In this document: positions 54,974-63,906 of the stretch, in pieces
Layout: each line of letters starts with the position of its first letter
How positions within the stretch are numbered: the stretch's first letter is position 1
From: Croceibacterium_B sp963783195
GTDB taxonomy: Bacteria; Pseudomonadota; Alphaproteobacteria; Sphingomonadales; Sphingomonadaceae
Assembly (NCBI GenBank): GCA_963783195.1
Contig: CAWAMV010000004.1
Coordinates: 2,046,001 to 2,110,000, forward strand
Length of the DNA: 64,000 bases
Reading direction: 5' to 3'
The notes under the pieces: model-generated
The model's database searches: none
What the model was told of the DNA's origin: nothing
Seen by the model: only the letters and a program-made list of their open reading frames with translations
Position numbers and translations under genes: made by a program

Positions 54974-57157
54974 CTATTCCCGCTTCCCGCGCCACCAGCC
55001 GTGGTGGCCTTGTCTCTCGGCAACCGTGGTCACTTCGGGAGCGGCGTCCTTCAGCACTATCGACAGGCCGCCGGTCACGTCGAGCAACCGGCGATCGGCC
55101 CGCAGGAAACGCGGGACGCAGCTCTGCGGCAGATAGCGGTCGGCAATGACGATGTCGGCGCGTTCGCACGCCGCGGCCAGGGCGCGCTCCTCGATCAGGT
55201 TGTCGCTCCGGGCGAGCAGGATGTGCCAGGTCCGCCCTCCCCGATCCAACTCCAGGGCGCAGAAGTCGGGGGTGCAGCGGGCTCCCGGCCACTGGGCGAG
55301 CGGGACCGGCTCCGCCTCAACGCCCGCCAGTTCCATCAGGTTCTCACGCGTGAAATCGCTGCGCGAATCCCGCAGCGCGAGCAGCCGTTCGTCGTCGGCA
55401 ACCAGCCCCACCTGCCGGCCGTCGCCGGCGACGAGGATATCGGGCGTCGACGTGGCAAGGAGGATAAGCGTGGCAAGAGCGGCCGGGAGAAGTCCCCAGA
55501 GCCGCGCCCGCCCGCGCCACAGCGCCAACCACAGGCCGCCCGCCACGAAAAGCGCGAATGCGCCCCATCCCATCTGCGGCATGAGCTTGACCGCGCCGGG
55601 CTGGTTGGCCGCGATGTGCGCAAGCCAAAGCAAAAGGTCGAGCGACTTGCCCGCCAGCCACCAGGCCGGTGCGCCGAGCCCCGCCAGATCGAGGAACAAC
55701 GCCAGGCCGATGAGCGGCATCGAGGCAAACGTCGTCAGCGGGATTGCGATGACATTGGCAAAGGCGCCGTAGATCCCCGCGCGATGAAAGTGGAACAGCA
55801 CGATGGGCATCAGCGCCAGCTCGATCACAAGTCCGGTGGCAAGCAACATCGCGACCCCGCGCGCGGCTTTCTCGAGCGCGCCCTGCTCTCGCGCGGCCAG
55901 GAAGCGTTTGACGGGGACGGACTCGTGCAGTGCCACGATGGCGATGACGGCCGCGAAGCTCATCTGGAAGCTCGGCCCCGCGATCGATTCCGGCCACAGG
56001 AGCAATACCACGACCGCGGCGACAGCGATCATCCGCATCGAGAGCGGCTCTCGTCCCAGCGCCAGGGCGCCCAGCACCAGCACGGCGCCAACGCAACTGC
56101 GAACGGTCGGCACCTCGGCCCCCGTCAGCAGAGTATAGCCGATTCCCGTCAGCGCTCCGATCCCGGCGGCAACCAATGGCAGGCGAACGCGCAGCGCAAA
56201 CCACGGCCACAGCGCCAGCAGGCGGATGGCAAGGAAGTAGGCCGCGGCGATCACCGCGCTGACGTGTACCCCGCTGATCGACAGCAAGTGCGTAAGCCCG
56301 GCGTCCCGCATCGCCTCCTCGTCCGCCGGGTCGATGGCGCCGCGGTCCCCACTTGCGAAAGCCGCTGCGATGGAGCCGGCGGACCCGCCCAGCCGCGAAC
56401 GCACGTGATCGGCCAGGCGCCGCTGGGTCGAGGCGAGCAACGCTTCGCCCCGTGCCGGCTCGATCACGTCGACAGCTCCCTGCGCGCTGCCTGTGGCGGC
56501 ATATCCTTCGAACCAGGCTGCACGAGCGAAATCGTACCCCCCCGGCAGGATGGGGCCGGCCGGCGGCATAAGCCGCGCCTTGAGGCGCACGACCGCCCCT
56601 TCGCGCAGGGCCGCGCTGTCATGTTCGAGCGGCACGTTGACCCGCACCTTGATCGCACGCCCCTCGCCGTCGCGGACGGCCAGCACGAGCCGCGAGCGCC
56701 CCTCTGCCGGCTGCTCGATCCGCTCCAGTATCTTCCCCTGGATCGTCTGTGAGGACGGGCGCGGCAGGGCTTCTGCTCCGATCAGGGCCGAGCGGGTCCA
56801 CACGAGCCCCAGCCCGAATGCGAACAGGAGGCCGATCGCCACTGCAGCCAGCAGCAGGTGGCTGCGATCGTCACGCCCGCGCCACAGGGCCCCGGCCCCG
56901 ACCGCGAGCAGCAGGCCGGCGGACACTGCCCCGACCCACCAGGCGGGTCCGGGCAGGGCAAACCAGGCGGCGATCCCGCCCGCAAGGGCAACCGCAAGCC
57001 ATGGGCCCCGGTCGAAAGCGGCGCGTTCGAGGAATGCGTCGGCACCGTCGAGCAAGCTGGACAATCGCACGCGGTTTCGCCAAGGCGTCTGTTGCAACGC
57101 AACATCGCCGGAGTCCTCGCCCCCGAGCGGGACCAGAGGCGGTATGCGCGTGGCCAT
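54974..57157 (-). CDS. comEC: ComEC/Rec2 family competence membrane protein
   Basis: A 727-residue polytopic membrane protein. N-terminal helices and a DUF4131-type soluble region (about residues 90-220) precede the competence domain with the family motif HLLSISGVHVSAVIAAAYFL. The C-terminal soluble part (from about residue 570, ILVAGDGRQVGLVADDERLL) resembles the ComEC metallo-beta-lactamase-like domain but is short, so its nuclease motifs are not obvious. The start at ATG 57157 is chosen over an upstream in-frame start. ComEC carries single-stranded DNA into the cytoplasm during transformation; whether this strain is competent is unknown. Confidence 0.92.
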   Translation of the reverse strand: MATRIPPLVPLGGEDSGDVALQQTPWRNRVRLSSLLDGADAFLERAAFDRGPWLAVALAGGIAAWFALPGPAWWVGAVSAGLLLAVGAGALWRGRDDRSHLLLAAVAIGLLFAFGLGLVWTRSALIGAEALPRPSSQTIQGKILERIEQPAEGRSRLVLAVRDGEGRAIKVRVNVPLEHDSAALREGAVVRLKARLMPPAGPILPGGYDFARAAWFEGYAATGSAQGAVDVIEPARGEALLASTQRRLADHVRSRLGGSAGSIAAAFASGDRGAIDPADEEAMRDAGLTHLLSISGVHVSAVIAAAYFLAIRLLALWPWFALRVRLPLVAAGIGALTGIGYTLLTGAEVPTVRSCVGAVLVLGALALGREPLSMRMIAVAAVVVLLLWPESIAGPSFQMSFAAVIAIVALHESVPVKRFLAAREQGALEKAARGVAMLLATGLVIELALMPIVLFHFHRAGIYGAFANVIAIPLTTFASMPLIGLALFLDLAGLGAPAWWLAGKSLDLLLWLAHIAANQPGAVKLMPQMGWGAFALFVAGGLWLALWRGRARLWGLLPAALATLILLATSTPDILVAGDGRQVGLVADDERLLALRDSRSDFTRENLMELAGVEAEPVPLAQWPGARCTPDFCALELDRGGRTWHILLARSDNLIEERALAAACERADIVIADRYLPQSCVPRFLRADRRLLDVTGGLSIVLKDAAPEVTTVAERQGHHGWWRGKRE

Positions 57158-57188
57158 TGGTTCGCATTGGATAAGGAAAGTCAGGTAC

Positions 57189-58598
57189 ATGGCAAGCGGC
57201 AGCGACGAAACGGTTGTTACCCGGTTCGCGCCCTCGCCCACGGGCTTCCTGCACATCGGCGGTGCCCGAACCGCCCTGTTCAATTGGCTGTTCGCCCGCC
57301 ACCACGGCGGCAAGGCGCTCCTGCGGATCGAGGACACCGATCGCAAGCGCTCCACCCGTGAAGCGATCGACGCGATCCTCGACGGACTCGACTGGCTCGG
57401 CCTGGATTATGATGAGCCCCCGGTCTTCCAGTCGGAGCGGGCCACCCGTCATGCCGAGGTCGCCGCCGAGCTTCTTGCCACAGGTCACGCCTACAAGTGT
57501 TACGCCACGCCCGAAGACCTCGAAGCGATGCGCGCCGAACAGCGGGCGAAGAAGCTGCCGCTGCGGTACGACGGCCGCTGGCGCGACCGGGACCCCGACG
57601 ATGCGCCGGAAGGCGCACCCTACGTCATCCGCCTGAAGACCCCGGACGAGGGGGAGACGGTGATCGAGGACCGCGTCCAGGGCCGCGTGGCAGTGAAGAA
57701 CGCCGAAATCGACGATTACGTGCTGCTGCGCGCCGATGGCACGCCGACGTACATGCTCGCCGTCGTGGTCGACGATCACGACATGGCCGTGACCCACATC
57801 GTGCGCGGCGACGATCACCTCAACAACGCCTTCCGCCAGCTTCCCATCATCAGGGCGATGGGCTGGCCGGAGCCGATCTACGCACACATCCCGCTGATCC
57901 ACGGCAACGACGGGGCCAAGCTGTCCAAGCGGCACGGCGCGATGGGCGTCGACGCCTATCGCGACGAACTGGGCATCCTGCCCGAAGCCCTGTTCAACTA
58001 TCTCCTGCGCCTGGGCTGGGGCCACGGGGACCAGGAAGAGTTCACTCGCCAGGAGGCGATAGAGGCTTTCACGCTGGAAGGCGTAGGCAAGAGCGCGAGC
58101 CGCTTCGACATGAAGAAGCTGCTCAACATGAATGGTAATTACATTCGCGCGGCCGACGACGCGCGCCTGGCAGGGCTGGCCGCGGCGCGGATCGGCCCGC
58201 AGGCCGACGTAGCGCGGCTGGCCGAGGCCATGCCGGTGCTCAAGACGCGGGCCAAGGACATGAACGAACTGGCCGACGGCGCCGCGTTCCTCTTCCGCAC
58301 TCGCCCGCTGCCGATCAGCGAGGCGGCGGCGGCGCTGCTTACGGACGATGCGCGGGCTCTGCTGGCGCAGGTTTCCGCCCGTTTGCACGCCGAACGGGAC
58401 TGGACAATCGAGGCGCTGGAGGCCAGTCTGAAGGCCTATGCGGAGGAGCTGGGGCTTGGCCTCGGCAAGCTGGCCCAGCCGCTTCGCGCGGCGCTGACGG
58501 GGCAGACCACATCCCCCGGAATTTTCGATGTGCTGGCGCTTCTCGGTCGAGAAGAGAGCCTTGCGCGGATCGACGCCCAGGCGGTCGAACCGAGCTGA
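57189..58598 (+). CDS. gltX: Glutamyl-tRNA synthetase
   Basis: A 469-residue class I synthetase. The HIGH-type motif is APSPTGFLHIGGARTALFNW and the KMSKS-type motif is AKLSKRHGAMGV. The C-terminal anticodon-binding domain ends LLGREESLARIDA. The start at ATG 57189 is preceded by AGGAAAG; a much longer upstream reading frame is out of the family. It is divergent from comEC by only 31 bp. Confidence 0.97.
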   Translation: MASGSDETVVTRFAPSPTGFLHIGGARTALFNWLFARHHGGKALLRIEDTDRKRSTREAIDAILDGLDWLGLDYDEPPVFQSERATRHAEVAAELLATGHAYKCYATPEDLEAMRAEQRAKKLPLRYDGRWRDRDPDDAPEGAPYVIRLKTPDEGETVIEDRVQGRVAVKNAEIDDYVLLRADGTPTYMLAVVVDDHDMAVTHIVRGDDHLNNAFRQLPIIRAMGWPEPIYAHIPLIHGNDGAKLSKRHGAMGVDAYRDELGILPEALFNYLLRLGWGHGDQEEFTRQEAIEAFTLEGVGKSASRFDMKKLLNMNGNYIRAADDARLAGLAAARIGPQADVARLAEAMPVLKTRAKDMNELADGAAFLFRTRPLPISEAAAALLTDDARALLAQVSARLHAERDWTIEALEASLKAYAEELGLGLGKLAQPLRAALTGQTTSPGIFDVLALLGREESLARIDAQAVEPS

Positions 58599-58632
58599 GC
58601 GACACTATTTGCAGAATTGCAGGAGACACACC

Positions 58633-59919
58633 TTGACGGACGAACAGGCGAAACTGGCGGTGGGCGGTGAAAGCCACGATTTCCCGGTCATGCACGGTAC
58701 GGTCGGCCCCGACGTGGTCGACATCCGCAAGCTCTACGGCACGACCGGCATGTTCACCTATGACCCGGGCTACAAGTCCACGGCCAGCTGCGAGAGCGGG
58801 CTGACCTATATCGACGGCGAAGAAGGGGTCCTGCTTCATCGCGGCTACCCGATCGGCCAGCTGGCCGAGCATTCCAGCTTCATGGAAGTCAGCTACCTGC
58901 TGCTCAACGGCGAGCTGCCGAGCGCGGAAGAGCTCGCCAAGTTCACCTGGACCATCAGCCGTCACACCATGCTGCACGAACAGCTCGCCCAGTTCTACCG
59001 CGGCTTTCGCCGCGACGCCCACCCGATGGCGATCATGTGCGGTGTGGTCGGCGCGCTTTCCGCGTTCTATCACGACAGCACCGACATCTCGGACCCCGAG
59101 CAGCGCAAGATCGCAAGCCACCGGCTGATCGCCAAGATGCCGACCATCGCGGCGATGGCGTTCAAGTATTCGATCGGGCAGCCCTTCCTCTATCCCGACA
59201 ACTCGCTCAGCTACACCGGCAACTTCCTGCGCATGACCTTTGGCGTTCCGGCAGAGCCATACGAGGTGAACCCGGTGGTCGAGAAGGCGATGGACCGGAT
59301 CTTCATCCTCCACGCCGACCACGAACAGAACGCTTCGACCAGCACGGTGCGCCTGGCGGGATCCTCGGGCGCCAATCCGTTCGCCTGCATCGCGGCGGGC
59401 ATCGCCTGCCTGTGGGGCCCGGCGCACGGCGGCGCGAACGAGGCCGCGCTGAACATGCTGCGCGAGATCGGCACCCCCGATCGCATTCCGCACTACATCG
59501 AGCGGGCGAAGGACAAGAACGATCCTTTCCGCCTGATGGGCTTCGGTCACCGCGTCTACAAGAACTACGACCCGCGGGCGACGGTCATGCAGAAGACGGT
59601 GCGCGAGGTGTTCGAGGCGCTCAAGGTCAACGACCCGGTGTTCGAGACCGCGCTGAAGCTCGAAGAGATGGCGCTGCACGACGATTATTTCGTCGAAAAG
59701 AAGCTGTTCCCGAACGTCGATTTCTACTCGGGCATCATCCTGTCGGCGATCGGCTTTCCGACCACCATGTTCACCGCGCTGTTCGCTCTTGCCCGCACCG
59801 TGGGCTGGGTGGCGCAGTGGAACGAGATGATCTCCGATCCCGCCCAGGTCATCGGCCGGCCTCGCCAGCTCTACACCGGCCCGACCGAGCGCGATTACGT
59901 TCCGGTGGAGAAGCGCTGA
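58633..59919 (+). CDS. gltA: Citrate synthase
   Basis: A 428-residue citrate synthase of the type II (hexameric, NADH-sensitive type) family. TTG 58633 is taken as start because AGGAG lies 7 bases upstream and the protein then begins TDEQAKLAVGGESHDFPVM, the family N-terminus; no ATG fits. Catalytic regions are GPAHGGANEAALNML (His), RLMGFGHRVYKNYDPRATVM (His) and VDFYSGIILSAIGFPTTMFT (Asp/Arg region). The stop lies 4 bp from the stop of the opposite histidine-kinase gene. Confidence 0.97.
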   Translation: MTDEQAKLAVGGESHDFPVMHGTVGPDVVDIRKLYGTTGMFTYDPGYKSTASCESGLTYIDGEEGVLLHRGYPIGQLAEHSSFMEVSYLLLNGELPSAEELAKFTWTISRHTMLHEQLAQFYRGFRRDAHPMAIMCGVVGALSAFYHDSTDISDPEQRKIASHRLIAKMPTIAAMAFKYSIGQPFLYPDNSLSYTGNFLRMTFGVPAEPYEVNPVVEKAMDRIFILHADHEQNASTSTVRLAGSSGANPFACIAAGIACLWGPAHGGANEAALNMLREIGTPDRIPHYIERAKDKNDPFRLMGFGHRVYKNYDPRATVMQKTVREVFEALKVNDPVFETALKLEEMALHDDYFVEKKLFPNVDFYSGIILSAIGFPTTMFTALFALARTVGWVAQWNEMISDPAQVIGRPRQLYTGPTERDYVPVEKR

Positions 59920-59923
59920 ACCC

Positions 59924-61306
59924 TCAGCGTTTCTTACCCCGGCGGTCCTCGAACACGGGCAGGTCGAGCGTGAAGCGCGCGCCCTGCCCAGGGGCGCTGT
60001 CGACAGTCAGTTCGCCGTCCATCGCGCGGGCCAGACGGCGCGAGATGTAAAGGCCGAGGCCCGAACCGCCGTCGCCGCTACGGCCGAGACGTTCGAACTT
60101 CTCGAACACCTTGGCCTGCTGATCCTGGCTAAGCCCTTCGCCCTGGTCGGCGACGCAGATCCGCGCCCGCTCGCCCTCACGCTCGACGCGGAGCCAGACC
60201 TGCGAGCCTTCGGGAGCATAGCGCAGGGCATTGCCGAGCAGGTTGAGCAGGATCTGCAGCACGCGCCGGAACTCGCCAATCGCGAGCACGCTCTCGTCTT
60301 CGTTTGGCGCATCGATCGCGATGTCGCGCTCACGCGCGCGCACTCCGAGAATCCCGGCCGCGCGGCGAGCCACGTCGGCAAGGTCGATCTTGTCAGGCGC
60401 GGTGTCGAAATCGTCCGCCTCCACGACCTCGAGATCGGCCAGGTCGTCGATCAGCGCCAGCAGGTGTTCACCGGCCGTGGAGATGTCTGCGGCGTACTTG
60501 CTGTACTCCTCGGCCAATGGACCGGCGAGCTGGGTGCGGATCGTCTCGGCGTTGGCGATGATGCGGCTGATGGGCTGGCGCAGGACCGGGGCGATTTCGC
60601 GCCCCATGGCCGCACTGAAGACCGCCTTCGGCTTGGCCTTGCGCGGCTCGGCCGGCGGCTCGTCGGCAACGAACAGGAGGTCGAACCCGGCCGAGCCGGG
60701 TTCGGGCCGGCCGAGCGGCAGGAGCACGGCCTTCCAGTGCCTTTGCGAACCGGGGACGACCAGTCGCGCCCCGTCGAGAAGGCGCCAGTGGAGATCGTGG
60801 TGGCGGGCGTCTCCGGCGACTTCGACGAGCTCGGTCCAGGGCCGCCCCTGCCCATCACGCAGCTTGTCGGCGACTTCGGTCAGTTCGGTACTGTCGCAAT
60901 TCACCGCGATGACCTGCTGATCGGGCCCGAGGCGCGCACTGAGTTCGGCGACGTGCCGTTCGATCTCGGCACGGCGCTCCTCCACCGCCACCTGATCTTC
61001 CGGCGAAAGCGGCGCAGCTTGCCAGTTGGCGAGGCCGATCGTGCAGCCCTCTCCCCGGGTGTCAGGCTGTATTTCGACCCATGCGGTGATCGCCTCGCTA
61101 TCGTCCTGCGCCTGGATCGCGCGAGCGAGGCGCAGGCCGTAGATTCGCGCCTTGCGCACCAGTTCGAGCAGCGCGGGCGTGGCGACCATGCCGGGCAATT
61201 CCCCGCCGCTGCGCAACTGCAGCCCGGCGAGCGGCTCCTCGGCCTCGACCAGCCAATCCCGACCGTCCGTTCGGGCGGTGGCGATGAAATGCGTGGCCCC
61301 GGCCAT
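59924..61306 (-). CDS. Histidine-kinase-like protein lacking the phosphoacceptor histidine
   Basis: A 460-residue cytoplasmic protein. The first 220 residues are a PAS-like sensory region without recognised ligand residues. At 230-260, where the DHp H-box should read SHE-x-RTP, the sequence is FSAAMGREIAPVLRQPISRI, with Arg236 in place of His. The catalytic HATPase domain is intact: N box LLNLLGNALRYAP (N355, N359), G1 DQGEGLS, F box VFEKFERLG, and G2 GGSGLGLYISRRLA. It resembles degenerate kinases such as DivL that act by binding partners; this is inference. It lies 2 bp after the 61309-62262 gene. Confidence 0.85.
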   Translation of the reverse strand: MAGATHFIATARTDGRDWLVEAEEPLAGLQLRSGGELPGMVATPALLELVRKARIYGLRLARAIQAQDDSEAITAWVEIQPDTRGEGCTIGLANWQAAPLSPEDQVAVEERRAEIERHVAELSARLGPDQQVIAVNCDSTELTEVADKLRDGQGRPWTELVEVAGDARHHDLHWRLLDGARLVVPGSQRHWKAVLLPLGRPEPGSAGFDLLFVADEPPAEPRKAKPKAVFSAAMGREIAPVLRQPISRIIANAETIRTQLAGPLAEEYSKYAADISTAGEHLLALIDDLADLEVVEADDFDTAPDKIDLADVARRAAGILGVRARERDIAIDAPNEDESVLAIGEFRRVLQILLNLLGNALRYAPEGSQVWLRVEREGERARICVADQGEGLSQDQQAKVFEKFERLGRSGDGGSGLGLYISRRLARAMDGELTVDSAPGQGARFTLDLPVFEDRRGKKR

Positions 61307-61308
61307 GT

Positions 61309-62262
61309 TTAGCCATCCTCGAGCGACGAGGATGCCAACAGCGCGGCAGCGCGTTCAGAGCGGAGTTTTTCGAATCCCTCGGGCAAGCCGATGTCGGGGT
61401 GCAGGTAAAGGAACTGTTCCTCGACCGCCGCCTGCTTGAGGCCCGCAGCGCGCAAGGCCAGGGCAAGCCGAGCAAACTGGCGATCGGACAGCGCCAGGAT
61501 CGTGGTATCACGCCCCTGCCCCGAGGCCATGGCGAGCGCGCTGGCGAAGACTGCCATGCCTGCGTGATCGACATCCAGCGTGCGTGGAGCGTCCTTGCCC
61601 ATGCGCATCACGAGATGAGCCATCAGGGCCAGCCGCCCAAGGCTCTCGTCATATCCGTCGCGCAAGGCTTTCTCCGCGGTGGCGGCGTGTTCGCGTTCAC
61701 CTGCGCTCTCGCGATAGGCAAGCACGGCGTGGTGGAACAAATCGCCGGGCAGTTCGCCCAGCGGCAAGGCCATGCGCTGTTGCTGTTGCGCGAAGCGGGC
61801 CTGTGCCGTGATGACCGACATGGCCGCCGCCGCCATGGCGTCGTCCCGCGAAGCCACGAGTTCCTGCAGGAGTGGCGAAAGGACGATGTCCGCCCCCGTG
61901 CGCTTGTTCAGCTTGCGGGCGATTTGCCCCTCGATGGTTAGCGCATGAAGGTGGCCCAGCACGGCAGGGTCTTTCGACAGCGCATCGACCACCGGTTCCT
62001 TGCGCTCTTGGGCAAAGGCGGAACGATCGCTGGACCTCGCCGCATCGGCTTCGGCGTAGAGTAGCTGGCGGGCAAGATCGTCCAGTATTCCGCGGACGCG
62101 GGCGAGCACCTCGTCCCCGAACAGGGCCTGGTCCTCGTTCGCCAGCAAGTGGCGCAGGATCGGGGTCGCGGTCGCAAGGACGGCGTCGCCCTGGGCGAGT
62201 TCCTCGCGCAGGGTCGCCTCGACCGCGTCGAGGCTGCTCGCGGTCACCGGGGTGCTTTCCAT
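61309..62262 (-). CDS. Helical cytoplasmic protein of unknown function
   Basis: A 317-residue protein, starting at ATG 62262 (a GTG at 62280 is an alternative giving 323 residues). It is rich in Ala, Leu, Glu and Arg and predicted almost wholly helical, without membrane segments or recognised motifs. A Gln-rich run (ARFAQQQQRMALPLGEL) near residue 165 and a repeated pattern of short helices are visible. Its gene lies 2 bp before the histidine-kinase-like gene, so the two are co-expressed. I do not recognise a family; a DUF2336-type helical protein is possible but unsupported. Confidence 0.6.
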   Translation of the reverse strand: MESTPVTASSLDAVEATLREELAQGDAVLATATPILRHLLANEDQALFGDEVLARVRGILDDLARQLLYAEADAARSSDRSAFAQERKEPVVDALSKDPAVLGHLHALTIEGQIARKLNKRTGADIVLSPLLQELVASRDDAMAAAAMSVITAQARFAQQQQRMALPLGELPGDLFHHAVLAYRESAGEREHAATAEKALRDGYDESLGRLALMAHLVMRMGKDAPRTLDVDHAGMAVFASALAMASGQGRDTTILALSDRQFARLALALRAAGLKQAAVEEQFLYLHPDIGLPEGFEKLRSERAAALLASSSLEDG

Positions 62263-62297
62263 CGCTTCGCCATACCGCACCCGTGGTTAAATCAGCG

Positions 62298-63476
62298 TTA
62301 TCCTCGCGAGCCGGGCCGTGCGGCGATGCGGAGCGCGAGAAGCACCAGGGTCACGAGCATGAAACCCCGTTCCGCGAAATCCGTCGCAGTCGCGAGGCCC
62401 AGCAAAAGGATGACGAGCAGGCGATCGGTCGCCAGGATCCGCCATCCGGCTCGCTCGGCGCTCGGCCAAAACTGCAGCAAAGCGACGGGCAGGATGGCAA
62501 GGAACAGGCGGCGATGCAGCGCACCTGGAATCGCAAGCGTACCGACTGCCACGAGCGCGAGGTCGGTTGCCGCGCGCAGGATCCGGGAAAATTTCGAGGC
62601 CGGCGCCTCTCCCGCGAAGCTCGGGCGCTTGAGCTGCACCATGCCGTCGGCCAGCTCGATTGCCAGGACGGCTACCGCGAGGAGGGTGAATCCGACGATC
62701 GGCATCGCGTACCATGCAGCGATGGGCGCCCCGGCAATCGCCGCCGCAGCGCCGATTCGGGCATAAAGGCCGCCCCGCGAAGGCCCGGTGGCGCCTCCCG
62801 CAAATCGGCGCAGCAGCACCCGCGCGAGCCATGCCGTGGGACGCCAGGGCGAGACCGGTGGAAGGCGCCGCCGCAGCCAGCCGGGCTCCGCCGCCCTGCC
62901 CTGCTCGGCCGTACGCAAGAGAACCCAGCGACCCTCGGCGAGCTCCACTTCGGGCAGGGCGCGTTCGGGCACGCCCGCCTGACGGGCGATGCGAAGCAGG
63001 CCAGCGATCGGGTCGCCGTCTTCAGGCAACATGTCGAGCGCGGCGGCGAGCCTGCCCGGCACGATCATCGCCCCGCCCCAGGCAGTCGCCAGGTCGAGAA
63101 GTTCGAAACCCGCGCCGGCGCCCGTTTGGACGGGCAGGGAAAGGATCGTCGTCCCCTTGCGCAGGGCCTCGTAAGCCACGAGCGAATCGGGCAGCAGGCC
63201 GCGCGCCAGGACGAGCAACTCATCCTCGCCGCGCACTGCAGCCGGCAAGTCCCGAGGTCCGCGCAGGACCTGGAACTGAGCGCCCGCACCCTCCGCCGCG
63301 TGACGAAGCGCAATGGCTTCGGGTGCGGCGCCGTGACCGAAGCAAAGGATTTTCGTGCACCCCTCCCCCAGCGCGAAATCGAGCTGGTGGAGCGAGACCG
63401 GACGGCCGCCCAGCACGGCCGGTTCGCGGTCCGGCTCGAATGCGGCATCGTCGGTGGCAATCAGGGCGACACGCAC
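62298..63476 (-). CDS. Nucleotidyltransferase-like domain fused to a membrane domain
   Basis: A 392-residue protein. Residues 1-165 look like an alpha/beta nucleotide-diphospho-sugar transferase fold: MRVALIATDDAAFEPDREPA with GGRPVSLHQLDFALGEGCTK, then ILCFGHG, but the GxGxRL/P-loop-like signature of active enzymes is absent. A linker with WVLLRTAEQG leads to about five to six membrane helices (residues about 235-390). The layout resembles inositol-phosphate cytidylyltransferase/CDP-alcohol transferase fusions, but the DGx2AR catalytic motif of the latter is not seen. Function unknown. The gene ends 35 bp before the 61309-62262 gene. Confidence 0.6.
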   Translation of the reverse strand: MRVALIATDDAAFEPDREPAVLGGRPVSLHQLDFALGEGCTKILCFGHGAAPEAIALRHAAEGAGAQFQVLRGPRDLPAAVRGEDELLVLARGLLPDSLVAYEALRKGTTILSLPVQTGAGAGFELLDLATAWGGAMIVPGRLAAALDMLPEDGDPIAGLLRIARQAGVPERALPEVELAEGRWVLLRTAEQGRAAEPGWLRRRLPPVSPWRPTAWLARVLLRRFAGGATGPSRGGLYARIGAAAAIAGAPIAAWYAMPIVGFTLLAVAVLAIELADGMVQLKRPSFAGEAPASKFSRILRAATDLALVAVGTLAIPGALHRRLFLAILPVALLQFWPSAERAGWRILATDRLLVILLLGLATATDFAERGFMLVTLVLLALRIAARPGSRG

Positions 63477-63534
63477 CCGCGGCTCTCCTCGTTCGGAAGG
63501 CCCGATAGCTAGAGGCTACGCCGACAGGCTGCAA

Positions 63535-63849
63535 TCAGCCTTCGGCGAACTCGCGGCAGAAGCGTTCGAACTTGCGCACGACGACGGGATCGCCCGGAGC
63601 TCCGTCGAGCGCCTCGTTCGCCAATGCGACCAGTGCCGGGGCATGGAAGCTGCCTCCCAGGCTCTTCAGCCGTTGCGCAGCCATTTCCCAGTTCCCGTCG
63701 CAGCGCGCGCGCCGCAGCAGGTCGACCTGTGCTTCGAGGCTCTCGCCAAAAGCTTCACGAAGTTCGGCGAGCAACGCGGGATCGGCCCCCGCAGCAGCGG
63801 CGAATGTCGCATCGAGACTGTCACTGATGAAAGCCATCCACAGGTGCAT
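63535..63849 (-). CDS. Hpt-like protein lacking the phosphorylated histidine
   Basis: A 104-residue helical protein. The segment WEMAAQRLKSLGGSFHAPAL resembles the Hpt helix (AAHxLKGSSG), but Gln59 replaces the phosphoacceptor His. The rest (LLAELREAFGESLEAQVDLL and the acidic C-terminus) fits an Hpt four-helix bundle. It may start at ATG 63849 or ATG 63837. It is the first gene of the leftward cluster ending with a kinase that also lacks its His, so it may be a structural or binding module rather than a phosphotransfer protein. Confidence 0.6.
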   Translation of the reverse strand: MHLWMAFISDSLDATFAAAAGADPALLAELREAFGESLEAQVDLLRRARCDGNWEMAAQRLKSLGGSFHAPALVALANEALDGAPGDPVVVRKFERFCREFAEG

Positions 63850-63906
63850 GGGCGCGAAAGGGTTAATGCTGGTTTAAAGGGGCTTGGCCTGTGTTATCTT
63901 CGCCCG

